64,000 nucleotides of DNA from Helicobacter turcicus (lineage in GTDB: Bacteria > Campylobacterota > Campylobacteria > Campylobacterales > Helicobacteraceae): NCBI RefSeq assembly GCF_019711685.1, contig NZ_JAIGYQ010000002.1, positions 166,437-230,436 on the forward strand. The letters run 5' to 3'. The first letter of the stretch is position 1, and every line of letters begins with the position of its first letter. Positions 10,205 to 19,149 of this stretch are shown here, piece by piece. Below the pieces are notes generated by a model. It had not been told where the DNA came from. It searched no databases and worked only from the letters and a program-made list of their open reading frames with translations. Position numbers and translations under genes: made by a program.

Positions 10205-10371
10205 TTAAAGCTCATGTATTAAATCAAAGAATAACGAGAATATAAATATAAAAACAAATCCAAAATAAGTAAATCCAAGCAATCCTAAACCACCATATTC
10301 ACTTCTGCTAACCTTCCCATTATACCAAACATCTTGCTATAACCATTATTTACTGCATCCATAAAACTCAT
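10205..10371 (-). pseudogene. DUF805-family membrane protein remnant, frameshifted and truncated
   Basis: A perfect ribosome binding site (GGAGG) sits 5 bases before an ATG at 10371. The first frame encodes MSFMDAVNNGYSKMFGIMGR and then stops. A one-base frame change continues it with RSEYGG followed by a hydrophobic stretch (LGLLGFTYFGFVFIFIFSLF) to a stop at 10205. The GR...RSEY pattern before a membrane helix is typical of the DUF805 family, whose members are about 110-130 residues with four helices. Here only the first helix survives, so it is a decayed gene. Family assignment is from pattern only. Confidence 0.5.
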
Positions 10372-10524
10372 ATTAACCTCCAAAAATAAAAAGCAGAGAA
10401 TTATAGAAAAAACAAGGGGCAAACCTGTCAATAAAAATACTTTCCTTTTGTAGTTTAAGTTACTATTTTATTGTAAAAAAATAATAAGAATAATTTTTAG
10501 AAAAATAAATAAAAAGGATTGCGG

Positions 10525-10845
10525 TCATGCTGTTTTTAGTGTAATAACTGCAATGATGATAATAAGGATTCCAATGTAGCCAATGGGTTTTAATCTTTGT
10601 TTGAAAAAATACCAGCCACCTATTGTTGTTCCTAAGATTCCAATGCTTCCCCAAAGTGTGTAAGCTATTGCTAGTTTCATTCCTTCTAGACTTAAAGTCA
10701 GTAGATAAAATGCAAGCCATACCAATAAAATTGCTAGTAATCCCCATTTAAAATTTCTAAATCCATCAGATTTATTAAGTGCTAGATTTGCAATAATGTC
10801 TAAAATTGCAGCCAAAACAACATAAAGCAAGTAGATGTTAAACAT
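10525..10845 (-). CDS. mdtI: SMR efflux subunit, MdtI-like (spermidine export)
   Basis: This 106-residue small multidrug resistance protein has four transmembrane helices. It resembles MdtI in length and in segments such as LDIIANLALNKSDGFRNFKWG and IAYTLWGSIGI; the membrane glutamate of classical SMR proteins is replaced by aspartate in helix 1, as in MdtI-type partners. It follows the second subunit by three bases, and paired SMR proteins act as heterodimers. Known MdtIJ exports spermidine; that substrate is inferred here. Confidence 0.8.
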   Translation of the reverse strand: MFNIYLLYVVLAAILDIIANLALNKSDGFRNFKWGLLAILLVWLAFYLLTLSLEGMKLAIAYTLWGSIGILGTTIGGWYFFKQRLKPIGYIGILIIIIAVITLKTA

Positions 10846-10848
10846 TTT

Positions 10849-11214
10849 CTATCCCAGTTTCTCCTCCGTCTTTTGCTTTTTGCCATGTCTATGGTCTTCT
10901 CCTAAATTTACAAGAGTAATTCCAAGAATAGCGAGTGCTAGACCAATGTATTCTTGCGCTTTTAGTGAAGTTCCAAAGATGAAAATAGCAATAATTGTAA
11001 TAAGGCTAAGCCCAACAATCTCCCAAATTGCGTAAGCAACTCCCACACTAATTGTGCGGATAGAGATAGACATAAAATAATATGCCACACCAATCATTGC
11101 AAACATAAAGCCATACATAAAGATTTCATTTCCAACTTGTGAGTAATTCATAACAGAAACACCAAAGACTTCACATATAATCGCAAGTATGAGAAAAACC
11201 CACGCTTTTAACAT
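10849..11214 (-). CDS. mdtJ: SMR efflux subunit, MdtJ-like (spermidine export)
   Basis: This 121-residue four-helix SMR protein carries the conserved membrane glutamate in helix 1 (LAIICEVFGVSVMNYS), the GVAYAIWEIVGL segment, and a charged cytoplasmic tail. Length and pattern match MdtJ. It is the first gene of a two-gene operon with mdtI and is divergent from aroB. RBS AGGAG is present just upstream of the start (about 11219-11223). Substrate is inferred from the family. Confidence 0.82.
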   Translation of the reverse strand: MLKAWVFLILAIICEVFGVSVMNYSQVGNEIFMYGFMFAMIGVAYYFMSISIRTISVGVAYAIWEIVGLSLITIIAIFIFGTSLKAQEYIGLALAILGITLVNLGEDHRHGKKQKTEEKLG

Positions 11215-11324
11215 AGCTTCTCCTTAAAAATGCCATAAATAATAAGGATAGATAAAACAAAAAAATGTTAAAATAGGAATAAACTTCATATTATATAGAA
11301 AAATTTCAAGAAAAGGCAAATTGC

Positions 11325-12416
11325 GTGAATAAGAGCTTAGAAGCAGATTTAGATAATCTCTCAAAAACTTATGTGGATTCTCTTGATATTTCTTTAAAAG
11401 GTGAAGAGAGTAGCTATCAAATTTATTTTGGAGATTTACCTAAACTCATATTAGATAAAAAAGTGTTAATTGTTACAAATCCAAAAATTGCTGGGTTGCA
11501 TTTGCAAACACTTTTAGGGCGAGTTCAAGCAAGAGAGGTGTATTGTCATATCATTCCAGATGGTGAGGTTTATAAGAATTTTAAAAGTGTGGAGAGTATT
11601 TTGGAAACAGCATTTAATCACCACTTGGATAGAAAGTCCTTAATGATTGCCTTTGGAGGGGGCGTGATTGGGGATATGGTGGGTTTTGCTGCTGGAATCT
11701 TTATGCGAGGGATTGACTTTATTCAGATTCCAACAACACTCTTAGCGCAAGTAGATTCTAGTGTTGGAGGGAAAACAGGAATTAATAATGCTTTTGGTAA
11801 GAATCTTGTTGGACTTTTTTACCAACCAAAAGCTGTGTATATTAACTCACAATTTTTACGCACTCTTCCACAAAGAGAACTAAGTGCTGGATTTGCAGAA
11901 ATTATAAAAATGGCTGTATGTTTTGATAGGGAGTTTTTTAAGGTATTAGAAAATCTTAATATTGGTGATGAGTGCGCGCTTTTAGCAGTGATTCAAAAGG
12001 CTGTGAGTATTAAAGCTCAAGTTGTTAGAGAAGATGAAAAAGAACAGGGGATTAGAGCGGCACTAAATTATGGGCATACCTTTGGGCATAGTATAGAACT
12101 CCAAAGCGGGTATGGCAAATATTTACACGGAGAAGCAGTTGGAATGGGAATGGTGATGGCAAATACCCTTGCACTTGCGCTTGGTCTAATCAATCAAGTA
12201 GAGTTTGATGCCATAAAAGCACTACTAGAAAAATTTGGGATTCCAACAAGTTATGCAATTAAAAATGTAGAATCTTTTTATGAAAGCTTTTTTTTAGATA
12301 AAAAAAGCCTTAATTCTCGCATTAAATTTGTTCTACCACAGGGCATTGGTGGAGTGTGTTTTAAAGATGATATTCCAAAAGCACTAGTGCTTGATATTTT
12401 AAGTGAGTTTGCTTAA
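11325..12416 (+). CDS. aroB: 3-dehydroquinate synthase
   Basis: This second enzyme of the shikimate pathway converts DAHP to 3-dehydroquinate using NAD and a metal. Diagnostic segments are FGGGVIGDMVGFAAGIFMRG and TTLLAQVDSSVGGKTGIN, followed by the metal ligands in the GHTFGHSIE region. The start is GTG at 11325. Its stop overlaps the next gene (TAATG at 12414-12418). The order aroB - mscS - mtaB - ftsH-like is the same as in Helicobacter pylori. Confidence 0.96.
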   Translation: MNKSLEADLDNLSKTYVDSLDISLKGEESSYQIYFGDLPKLILDKKVLIVTNPKIAGLHLQTLLGRVQAREVYCHIIPDGEVYKNFKSVESILETAFNHHLDRKSLMIAFGGGVIGDMVGFAAGIFMRGIDFIQIPTTLLAQVDSSVGGKTGINNAFGKNLVGLFYQPKAVYINSQFLRTLPQRELSAGFAEIIKMAVCFDREFFKVLENLNIGDECALLAVIQKAVSIKAQVVREDEKEQGIRAALNYGHTFGHSIELQSGYGKYLHGEAVGMGMVMANTLALALGLINQVEFDAIKALLEKFGIPTSYAIKNVESFYESFFLDKKSLNSRIKFVLPQGIGGVCFKDDIPKALVLDILSEFA

Positions 12417-14095
12417 TGCGTTTTGTAATTTTTGTTTTTCTTTTTGTATGTAGTGTCGCATTCGGTGCGATTGTTGAGGACATCAAAACAATAAAATCTC
12501 TAGAATTAGAAATTACCAATGCTAACCGCTTTTTAGAGGATACTAATAATGCATGGATGAAACGTTACTCAAACTACCAATCTTATCAGCAAGTTTTAGC
12601 GAATCTAGCGCATACACAAGAGGCAATCACACAACTAGAAAAAAAGCCAAAAACTCTTGCAGTTGAAGATGAGCTAAGTGTCTTAAAGCGGAATCTAACA
12701 GCACTACAACAACAAAAAAAAGTGCTAGATATTTACAAGGATTTGCCCTTTAGGGAGCTAACAGAAGCAAAAAAATTAGAGGAAATGCCAAATGTTACTA
12801 ATCCACTGTTAATTGTGCGTGCATATTCCTATATTCAAAAAGCCGATGAAGAGTTAAAGAATCTAAATACCAATTATAAGAGTTTGCAGAGTAATCTTAA
12901 ATGGCTAAACCAAAAAGATTCTGCGCTTAAGGGCTTGTTACAAATCTATCAAGCTGAACCTAACAAAAGTGAATTGCTCAATGTGTGTCGCTCAAATTAC
13001 TGCCTTTTTGCTAATGCAGAAGAGATTGCAAAGGCTTATGCGGAAAATTTAAATGCATTAACTGTTTTAGAGACCACAAAAGAGGTTTTTAATACGACTT
13101 TAGAAATTTTTAGCAAGGAGACACAGGAGAACAAAGTGCGCCTAATGGGGCAGGTCAAGGCGCAGTTTTTTAAGGGGATTTATATTGGTATTACAATTTT
13201 GGTTCTTATTGGAATTGCTTTTTTTCTAAAACTTGGAGTGCGTAAGTATATTCATGATAATGAGCGCATTTACACGACAAATAAGATTATCAATTTTTTG
13301 AATATTACGCTTATTGTGATTACTTTGCTTTTCTCTTACCTTGATAATGTGGGCTATCTTGTTACTGTGCTAGGGTTTGCATCGGCTGGTTTAGCAATTG
13401 CTATGAAAGATTTGTTTATGTCTGTGCTTGGCTGGATTGTTATTGTTGTTGGAGGTTCTGTGCATGCAGGGGATAGGATCAAAGTGATTAAAGATGGGGC
13501 AGTGTATGTGGGTGATGTGCTAGATATTTCTGTGCTTAGAATTACGCTTTATGAGGATATTACGTTAACAACTTATGCACAAAATCGTCGTGCTGGGAGA
13601 ATTATTTTTGTGCCAAATAACTTTATCTTCACCGTAATGTTTTCTAATTATACGCATGGCGGAATGAAAACGGTGTGGGATGGGATTGATTTTACCATTA
13701 CTTTTGATTCCGATCACGCAAGGGCTTGCCATATCGCAAGAGAATGTGCCAGAAAATATGCAAAAGGCTACACAGAAAGCACACGTAAGCAGTTTGCAAA
13801 ATTGCGTGATAGATTTACTTTGCGCAATACAAATGTAGAACCACGGGTGTTTAGTCTACTAGAACAAAATGGGATTAGAATCTCTGTATGGTATCTTACA
13901 AATGCTTATGCGACTTTAGCTTTGCGTAGTAGTATAAGTGCCGAGATTATTAATGAAATTTTACAAGAGCCAAGTATTCAAATTGCATATCCTAGCACAA
14001 CAGTGTATGAGGGTAAGCGCAAAAAGGAGCATAAAGAGGCGTTTAAAACGGCACGTGTAGGCGATGGTGTTATTCCTCCTACAAATTTTAGCTAG
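12416..14095 (+). CDS. MscS-family mechanosensitive channel
   Basis: A 559-residue protein with a cleavable-looking signal sequence (first about 18 residues), a periplasmic alpha-helical region (about 20-245), three transmembrane segments, and an MscS core. The pore helix and beta domain are seen in ASAGLAIAMKDLFMSVLGW and GDRIKVI. The core should form a heptameric osmotic safety channel in the inner membrane. It overlaps the aroB stop and precedes mtaB by five bases. Confidence 0.9.
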   Translation: MRFVIFVFLFVCSVAFGAIVEDIKTIKSLELEITNANRFLEDTNNAWMKRYSNYQSYQQVLANLAHTQEAITQLEKKPKTLAVEDELSVLKRNLTALQQQKKVLDIYKDLPFRELTEAKKLEEMPNVTNPLLIVRAYSYIQKADEELKNLNTNYKSLQSNLKWLNQKDSALKGLLQIYQAEPNKSELLNVCRSNYCLFANAEEIAKAYAENLNALTVLETTKEVFNTTLEIFSKETQENKVRLMGQVKAQFFKGIYIGITILVLIGIAFFLKLGVRKYIHDNERIYTTNKIINFLNITLIVITLLFSYLDNVGYLVTVLGFASAGLAIAMKDLFMSVLGWIVIVVGGSVHAGDRIKVIKDGAVYVGDVLDISVLRITLYEDITLTTYAQNRRAGRIIFVPNNFIFTVMFSNYTHGGMKTVWDGIDFTITFDSDHARACHIARECARKYAKGYTESTRKQFAKLRDRFTLRNTNVEPRVFSLLEQNGIRISVWYLTNAYATLALRSSISAEIINEILQEPSIQIAYPSTTVYEGKRKKEHKEAFKTARVGDGVIPPTNFS

Positions 14096-14100
14096 GGATT

Positions 14101-15375
14101 GTGACGTTGAAACAAAAAGTGTATTTTAAGACTTTTGGGTGTCGGACAAATCTGTTTGATACGCAAGTTATGATTAATGCGCTAAAAGACTTTATACAAA
14201 CGCCTTATGAAGAGGATAGTGATATTGTGGTTGTGAATTCCTGCACAGTTACAAATGGTGCAGATAGTGGGGTTAGAAATTATATTAATCGTTTGCAAAA
14301 TGAAGGGAAAAGAGTATATTTTACGGGCTGTGGAGTGCAAACACAGGGGCAAACACTTTTAGAGAAAGGGCTTGTTAGTGGTGTGTTTGGACACTCGCAT
14401 AAAGAGAGGATTAATGCGCTTTTAAAACAGGAATCCAAGTTTTATTTAAAAGACAATTTAGAAGCACTAGAACAAGAGATTTTAAGCGATTTTGTAGGTA
14501 AAAGTCGCGCATTTATTAAAATCCAAGAAGGTTGCGATTTTGTATGCTCGTATTGTATTATCCCTAGTGTACGCGGTAAGGCTAGAAGCTTTTCGCAAGA
14601 TAAGATTCTAAAGCAAGTGCAAAATTTAATACAAAAAGGATTTAGCGAGTTTATTATTACAGGGACAAATATGGGGAGTTGGGGTAAGGATTTTGGTTTA
14701 AATATTGCTACTCTTGTGGAATCTTTGTGCGCAATCTCCTCTTTAAAGCGTCTAAGAATTGGTAGCTTAGAGCCTTCGCAAATTGATGAAAAATTTTTGG
14801 AAGTGCTAGAGAATGAAAAGATTGAGCGGCATTTACATATTGCCTTGCAACACACTTCTTCAAAAATGCTAAAAATAATGAATCGCTATAATACTTTTGA
14901 AAAAGATTTAAAGCTATTTAATGCACTACGTAATAAGGGTTTTGCATTAGGTAGTGATTTTATTGTTGGACACCCCGGCGAGAGTGAGGAAATATGGAAG
15001 GAAGCATTTGAAAATTTTTCACAACTCCCTTTGACGCATTTGCATAGTTTTATTTATTCTCCAAGGGATAATACACCATCTGCCCTTCTTAAAGATAGAA
15101 TTAATGGAAATGTTGCAAGAGAAAGAAAAAATCAACTTGAAACAAGAGTGAGGGCGAATAATTTGAAGTTTAGAGAAGCATTGTGCGCTAGAAAAATGCC
15201 TTTAAATGTGCTAGTTGAAAATGTAACATTGCAAGATTCTATGTCTATTGCACAAGGCTTTGATGAATATTATAATAAAGTGCAAATCTTCTCTAAACAA
15301 CCTATTTTAAAAGATAGTTGGATAAAGATAGAAAATTTTAACCCAAGAATGGATAAGAATTATGCAGAAATTTAA
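14101..15375 (+). CDS. mtaB: tRNA t6A37 methylthiotransferase
   Basis: This radical SAM methylthiotransferase adds a methylthio group to t6A37 of tRNA. The N-terminal UPF0004 domain carries three cluster cysteines (FGCRTN, VNSCTVT, TGCGVQ). The radical SAM motif is CDFVCSYC (about residue 146). The frame can start at GTG 14101 or TTG 14107; the AGGGA at 14094-14098 favours the TTG by spacing. The end overlaps the ftsH-like gene by 14 bases. MtaB rather than MiaB or RimO is supported by the FGCRTN start and by rimO being present elsewhere in the window. Confidence 0.9.
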   Translation: MTLKQKVYFKTFGCRTNLFDTQVMINALKDFIQTPYEEDSDIVVVNSCTVTNGADSGVRNYINRLQNEGKRVYFTGCGVQTQGQTLLEKGLVSGVFGHSHKERINALLKQESKFYLKDNLEALEQEILSDFVGKSRAFIKIQEGCDFVCSYCIIPSVRGKARSFSQDKILKQVQNLIQKGFSEFIITGTNMGSWGKDFGLNIATLVESLCAISSLKRLRIGSLEPSQIDEKFLEVLENEKIERHLHIALQHTSSKMLKIMNRYNTFEKDLKLFNALRNKGFALGSDFIVGHPGESEEIWKEAFENFSQLPLTHLHSFIYSPRDNTPSALLKDRINGNVARERKNQLETRVRANNLKFREALCARKMPLNVLVENVTLQDSMSIAQGFDEYYNKVQIFSKQPILKDSWIKIENFNPRMDKNYAEI

Positions 15376-17041
15376 AGCTTTGTATATTGGAATCCTAGCG
15401 ATTATCTTAGCTGTGATTCTATTTAGTGCGATGGTTTTAAAACAAGATACACAGCTAATTAGCGCAACAAAATTGCAAAGTTTAATAAAAGAAAACTTGC
15501 CAGAAATTGCTACAATTAAAGGAGAATATTTGTATTTTACGCTAGGGAAACAACATTATAAGGTTGCTAAGGAAAGTGTAGATTTACAAGCTTTTGGGCA
15601 AAAAGTTCCTTTAGAAATTAAAGAAGAGTGGAGTTTGTGGCGCAATACAATTGAGGTTATTGTAATTTTTGGTGTGGTGTTTATTATACTTTTGTTTGTT
15701 CTTGCCTTTAAGCAGAGTAAAGTTGCACAAAATAAACCAAAGCTAAAAGAGGATTCCGTATCTAACACTTCAAATGTCGCAAAATCCCTAGCAAGTGATG
15801 CTTTTGCACTGCATCATATTAAGCCTATAACCTCAAATGTGACTTTTGCGGATGTCGCAGGTATTAATGAAGCAAAAAATGAGCTTGAAGAGATTATTGA
15901 TTATCTAAAATTTCCTAAAAAATACCAAGAATTTGGTGTGAAATTACCAAAGGGAGTTTTGCTAGTTGGTGCCCCAGGTGTTGGAAAAACACTCATTGCA
16001 AAGGCGCTTGCTGGAGAAGCAAATGTGCCATTTTTTTACCAAAGTGGAGCAAGTTTTGTGCAAATTTATGTAGGAATGGGTGCAAAAAGAGTGCATGATT
16101 TATTTACAAGGGCAAAACTTAGTGCCCCATCAATTATTTTTATTGATGAGATTGACGCAGTGGGTAAAGCGAGGGGTGGAATGCGCAATGATGAAAGAGA
16201 AGCAACGCTCAATCAGCTCTTAACGGAAATGGATGGTTTTGAAGATAGTTTTGGTGTAATTGTTATTGGTGCGACAAATAATATGGAATCTCTTGATGAA
16301 GCATTATTGCGCAGTGGGAGATTTGATAGAAGAATTTTTGTGGAATTGCCAAATTTAGAAGAACGTATCAAAATTTTAAAGGTGCATACACGCGATAAAC
16401 GTTGTGATTTTGACTATGAGGAGGTTTCTAAGCTTTGCGTAGGCTTTAGTGGTGCTGCGCTTGCTTCACTCATTAACGAAGCTGCTTTATGCGCAATTAA
16501 GAGAGGTTCAGAAGTTATTACCAAAGAGGATATTTTAAATGTACGTGATAAAGTTATGCTAGGAGTGCGCAAGAAGCTAAGTTTTAGCGATAAAGAGCGC
16601 GAGATTTTAGCATATTATCAAGCAGCAAAAGCTTTTAGTGCGTATGCTTTAGAAATACCTTTTGAAAAAGCGACTTTAATGAGTGATGGGCTAAAGTATG
16701 CTGATAAAGAGTTTTTAAGTCAAAATGAAATGGAGAGTCAAATTAAAATTCATTTATCTGGAATTGCAGCTTTGGAGTTGCTTTTTGAGGAACGCTACTC
16801 ACATGCAAAAGTGGATTTGGATAAGGCGAAGGTGATTGCGCGTAAAATGGCAGAATCCTATGGGATGGGCGAGTATCTTTTAGGGCGCGAAGAAGATGTC
16901 TTAAAAATTTTAGAGAATTGTAAAAATGAACGTTATGGATTTTTTAAAAATTATCGTTCAATTTTGGATTCCATTAAAAGTGCACTTTTGACAAATGAGA
17001 AGTTAGAGTTTGCTGAAGTTGGGAAGATAATTAATGCTTGA
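15362..17041 (+). CDS. FtsH-like membrane AAA protein with a destroyed metalloprotease motif
   Basis: It has two transmembrane segments (about residues 6-26 and 96-117). The AAA+ domain has Walker A GAPGVGKT, Walker B IIFIDEID and the second region of homology with arginines in LRSGRFDRR. A C-terminal region aligns with the FtsH peptidase. At the position of the zinc-binding HEAGH motif the sequence reads YQAAK (residues 419-423), so both histidines and the catalytic glutamate are gone. It should be an ATPase/unfoldase or scaffold rather than a protease. H. pylori has an ftsH-like gene at the same place after mtaB. The ATPase motifs look intact. Confidence 0.88.
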   Translation: MQKFKALYIGILAIILAVILFSAMVLKQDTQLISATKLQSLIKENLPEIATIKGEYLYFTLGKQHYKVAKESVDLQAFGQKVPLEIKEEWSLWRNTIEVIVIFGVVFIILLFVLAFKQSKVAQNKPKLKEDSVSNTSNVAKSLASDAFALHHIKPITSNVTFADVAGINEAKNELEEIIDYLKFPKKYQEFGVKLPKGVLLVGAPGVGKTLIAKALAGEANVPFFYQSGASFVQIYVGMGAKRVHDLFTRAKLSAPSIIFIDEIDAVGKARGGMRNDEREATLNQLLTEMDGFEDSFGVIVIGATNNMESLDEALLRSGRFDRRIFVELPNLEERIKILKVHTRDKRCDFDYEEVSKLCVGFSGAALASLINEAALCAIKRGSEVITKEDILNVRDKVMLGVRKKLSFSDKEREILAYYQAAKAFSAYALEIPFEKATLMSDGLKYADKEFLSQNEMESQIKIHLSGIAALELLFEERYSHAKVDLDKAKVIARKMAESYGMGEYLLGREEDVLKILENCKNERYGFFKNYRSILDSIKSALLTNEKLEFAEVGKIINA

Positions 17042-17050
17042 AGTATTTGG

Positions 17051-17425
17051 ATGAGCGTAATTTTTGGAAAAAAAACAGAGCTGGAATCTTTTAGTATTCT
17101 TCAATTTTTATATGGAGATTTTAGTGTTTTTGGAGTGAAAGAGCATTGTAAAGAGGCAGTGGAATTTACATTAAAAACATTAAGAGAAAATAAACGCGTA
17201 GAAGCTTTGGTGCTTGTGCATTTAGATTTGAATAGGGGATCTAAAATCGCAAGGTTAGAACCACAAGAAATATCTACAAAACTTTTAAAAAACCTAAAAA
17301 TAATTCAAAGTTTTGGCACTAAAATTTACTTTTTTTTTAAAAGGCAAAAAAGGATTCCAATCTCTAGTCTAGAAGCATATAAAGATCTTGCAGAAACCGG
17401 AATTGTATTTTTATATAAAGCTTAG
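17051..17425 (+). CDS. Conserved hypothetical protein downstream of the ftsH-like gene
   Basis: This 124-residue soluble protein has no recognised domain. It follows the ftsH-like gene by nine bases and is probably the last gene of the aroB string. It contains a T9 run at 17330-17338 encoding part of IYFFFKR, which could slip but is not clearly a contingency tract. Its stop overlaps the convergent secreted protein gene. No function is proposed. Confidence 0.75.
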   Translation: MSVIFGKKTELESFSILQFLYGDFSVFGVKEHCKEAVEFTLKTLRENKRVEALVLVHLDLNRGSKIARLEPQEISTKLLKNLKIIQSFGTKIYFFFKRQKRIPISSLEAYKDLAETGIVFLYKA

Positions 17426-17766
17426 TATGCTCTATTTTTATAGCATTCTATTTCAATTTCTCTCGCAATTGGATTTGCTTTGCCATTGTTGAAATCTTGA
17501 AAATATAATTTAATTTCCACAAAAGTCCCCGGAGTTAAATCTTTAAAAGTTCCGTATTTGTCTATCCCAAATACACCACAATTATCCATATCAATTTCTG
17601 TGTTAGGCAAAACCTTGACCACGACACTATCTCCATAAATGGAATCTACTACAATTGTTTTATCTGCAGAGTTTGTTTGTGCAATTGTGCCTTGAAGTTT
17701 GAAACTACTTGCTAGACTTGAAACTGCTAATATAGCAATACATAAGGTTATCTTTATAAGACCCAT
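17422..17766 (-). CDS. Small secreted/periplasmic protein, DUF5666-like
   Basis: With the ATG at 17766, preceded by AGGA at proper spacing, the protein starts MGLIKITLCIAILAVSSLA, a clear signal peptide with a likely cut after SLASS. The mature part (about 95 residues) is a beta-rich domain with the pattern GTIAQTNSADKTIVVDS...PNTEIDMDN, resembling DUF5666/OB-like export domains. A further in-frame ATG at 17796 would spoil the signal peptide and overlaps the upstream small ORF. Function unknown. Confidence 0.65.
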   Translation of the reverse strand: MGLIKITLCIAILAVSSLASSFKLQGTIAQTNSADKTIVVDSIYGDSVVVKVLPNTEIDMDNCGVFGIDKYGTFKDLTPGTFVEIKLYFQDFNNGKANPIAREIEIECYKNRAY

Positions 17767-17774
17767 AAAAATTC

Positions 17775-17900
17775 CTAGTATGCTGTTTTTTTGCATTCAA
17801 TTTTGTGTGTATGCAAAATTTTTCTTGCAGAGAGCCCACTTCTACAAATATCCTTTAAATGTCCTTTGTAAATACATTTAAGCCTATAAATACCATTCAT
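17775..17900 (-). CDS. Possible 41-residue small protein upstream of the secreted protein
   Basis: ATG at 17900 is preceded by AAAGGA at good spacing and opens a 41-codon frame ending in KIECKKTAY. The gene just downstream ends in EIECYKNRAY, so the tails resemble each other at both DNA and protein level. This may be a small gene, or the remnant of a duplicated copy of the downstream gene. It ends nine bases before the downstream start and would be co-transcribed with it. No domain recognised. Confidence 0.4.
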   Translation of the reverse strand: MNGIYRLKCIYKGHLKDICRSGLSARKILHTHKIECKKTAY

Positions 17901-18186
17901 TTTTATTCCTTTATCAATTTAGTAGGAGAATTTTAATGGACTATTGTTAGCTTTTTGTTAAGATAAAGAATCTACTCATCACTAAAAGTAATAGTTAGAG
18001 TGATTTGTCCGCATTCCTACTCTATGCTTTTTGCTTTAGAAATTCCATTTATTTGCCATAATGCTTCTCCATCAAAATTTTGTTAAAATCAGGGAGAGAG
18101 ACACCTTTTATACTCTTAAGGTGGTTGCATTTTACCAAGACTTTGTTAATATTTCGCTAATTTTATTCAATAAGTAAAGGTTAATT
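17901..18186. other. Intergenic stretch before dus
   Basis: AT-rich spacer between the leftward small genes and dus. Nothing recognisable beyond the expected promoter space for both sides; no RNA gene or repeat seen. Confidence 0.4.
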
Positions 18187-19140
18187 TTGGAATCGGTCAT
18201 TAAAAAAAATACATTAATGTTAGCACCCTTGGCAGGATACAGTGATTTACCTTTGCGTGAAGTGGCAAAGAAGTTTGGTGCAGATATTACAGTGAGTGAA
18301 ATGATTAGTGTGCATGCCTTAGCATTTAAAAATAAAAAAACACTCAAAATGGTAGAAAAATCTCCTCTTGAAACACCTTTTGCCTTACAAATTGCAGGTA
18401 ATGATTTTGGGATTATTAGGCAAGCAGTAGAGTTTTTAAATACGCAAAAAGATAACATTACTATTTTAGATTTTAACTGCGGTTGTCCAGCTCCAAAAGT
18501 TTCAAGTCATGGCAGTGGAAGTTCGCTTTTAAAGGATTTAAATAAACTAGTTGAAATTTTAAAACTCATTAGAGAAGTGAGTGAAATTCCCTATTTAAGT
18601 GTAAAAGTGCGTTTAGGATTTGACCAAAAGATTCCTTTAGAAATTGCAAAAGCCTTAAATGACGCACCCGTTGATTATGTTGTGGTGCATGGAAGGACAA
18701 GGGCAGATGGATACAAAAAGGAACGTATTGATTATGATTCTATTGCTTTGATGAAGTGCAATCTTAAAGTTCCACTTATTGCAAATGGTGAGATTAATAG
18801 TGCCAAAAAAAGTCAAGAAGTGCTAGAGCTAACAGGAGCAGATGGAGTAATGATTGGGAGAGCAGCGGTAGAAAAACCTTGGATTTTTGCACAGATTAAA
18901 GAGGGGTTTATAGAAGAGAGTGTGGAGCTAAGGGGACGTGTGACGTTGGAACATTTTGAACGTACCATTGATTTTAGGGGGGATTATGGAGCAATTATGT
19001 TTCGTAAAAATTTACATGCTTACTCTAAAGGATTAAAGGGTGCAAGCGAATTTAGAAGTAAGGTTAATGTAATTTCTGAACCTATGTTAATGCGTGAAGC
19101 CATTGTAGAATTCTTTAATGGCGCAGAGTTTGAAAGTTAA
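18187..19140 (+). CDS. dusB: tRNA-dihydrouridine synthase
   Basis: This FMN-dependent TIM-barrel enzyme reduces uridine in the tRNA D-loop and related sites. The diagnostic segments are MLAPLAGYSDLPLRE at the N-terminus, the catalytic-cysteine region DFNCGCPAPKVSSHGSGSSLL (cysteine near residue 100), VHGRTRADGY and ANGEI followed by GADGVMIGRAA. The start is TTG at 18187, with AAAGG about six bases upstream. Length (317) fits DusB. It converges with murJ, with nine bases between the stops. Confidence 0.92.
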   Translation: MESVIKKNTLMLAPLAGYSDLPLREVAKKFGADITVSEMISVHALAFKNKKTLKMVEKSPLETPFALQIAGNDFGIIRQAVEFLNTQKDNITILDFNCGCPAPKVSSHGSGSSLLKDLNKLVEILKLIREVSEIPYLSVKVRLGFDQKIPLEIAKALNDAPVDYVVVHGRTRADGYKKERIDYDSIALMKCNLKVPLIANGEINSAKKSQEVLELTGADGVMIGRAAVEKPWIFAQIKEGFIEESVELRGRVTLEHFERTIDFRGDYGAIMFRKNLHAYSKGLKGASEFRSKVNVISEPMLMREAIVEFFNGAEFES

Positions 19141-19149
19141 GAATAAATT

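Noticed and set aside
10168..10245. 25-codon plus-strand ORF
   Set aside because: No ribosome binding site, no recognisable family, and it lies over the DUF805 remnant of the other strand.
17330..17338. T9 run in the hypothetical gene after ftsH-like
   Set aside because: It lies in a normal open frame (FFFKR) and no alternative-frame product was recognised, so I do not call it a phase-variation tract.
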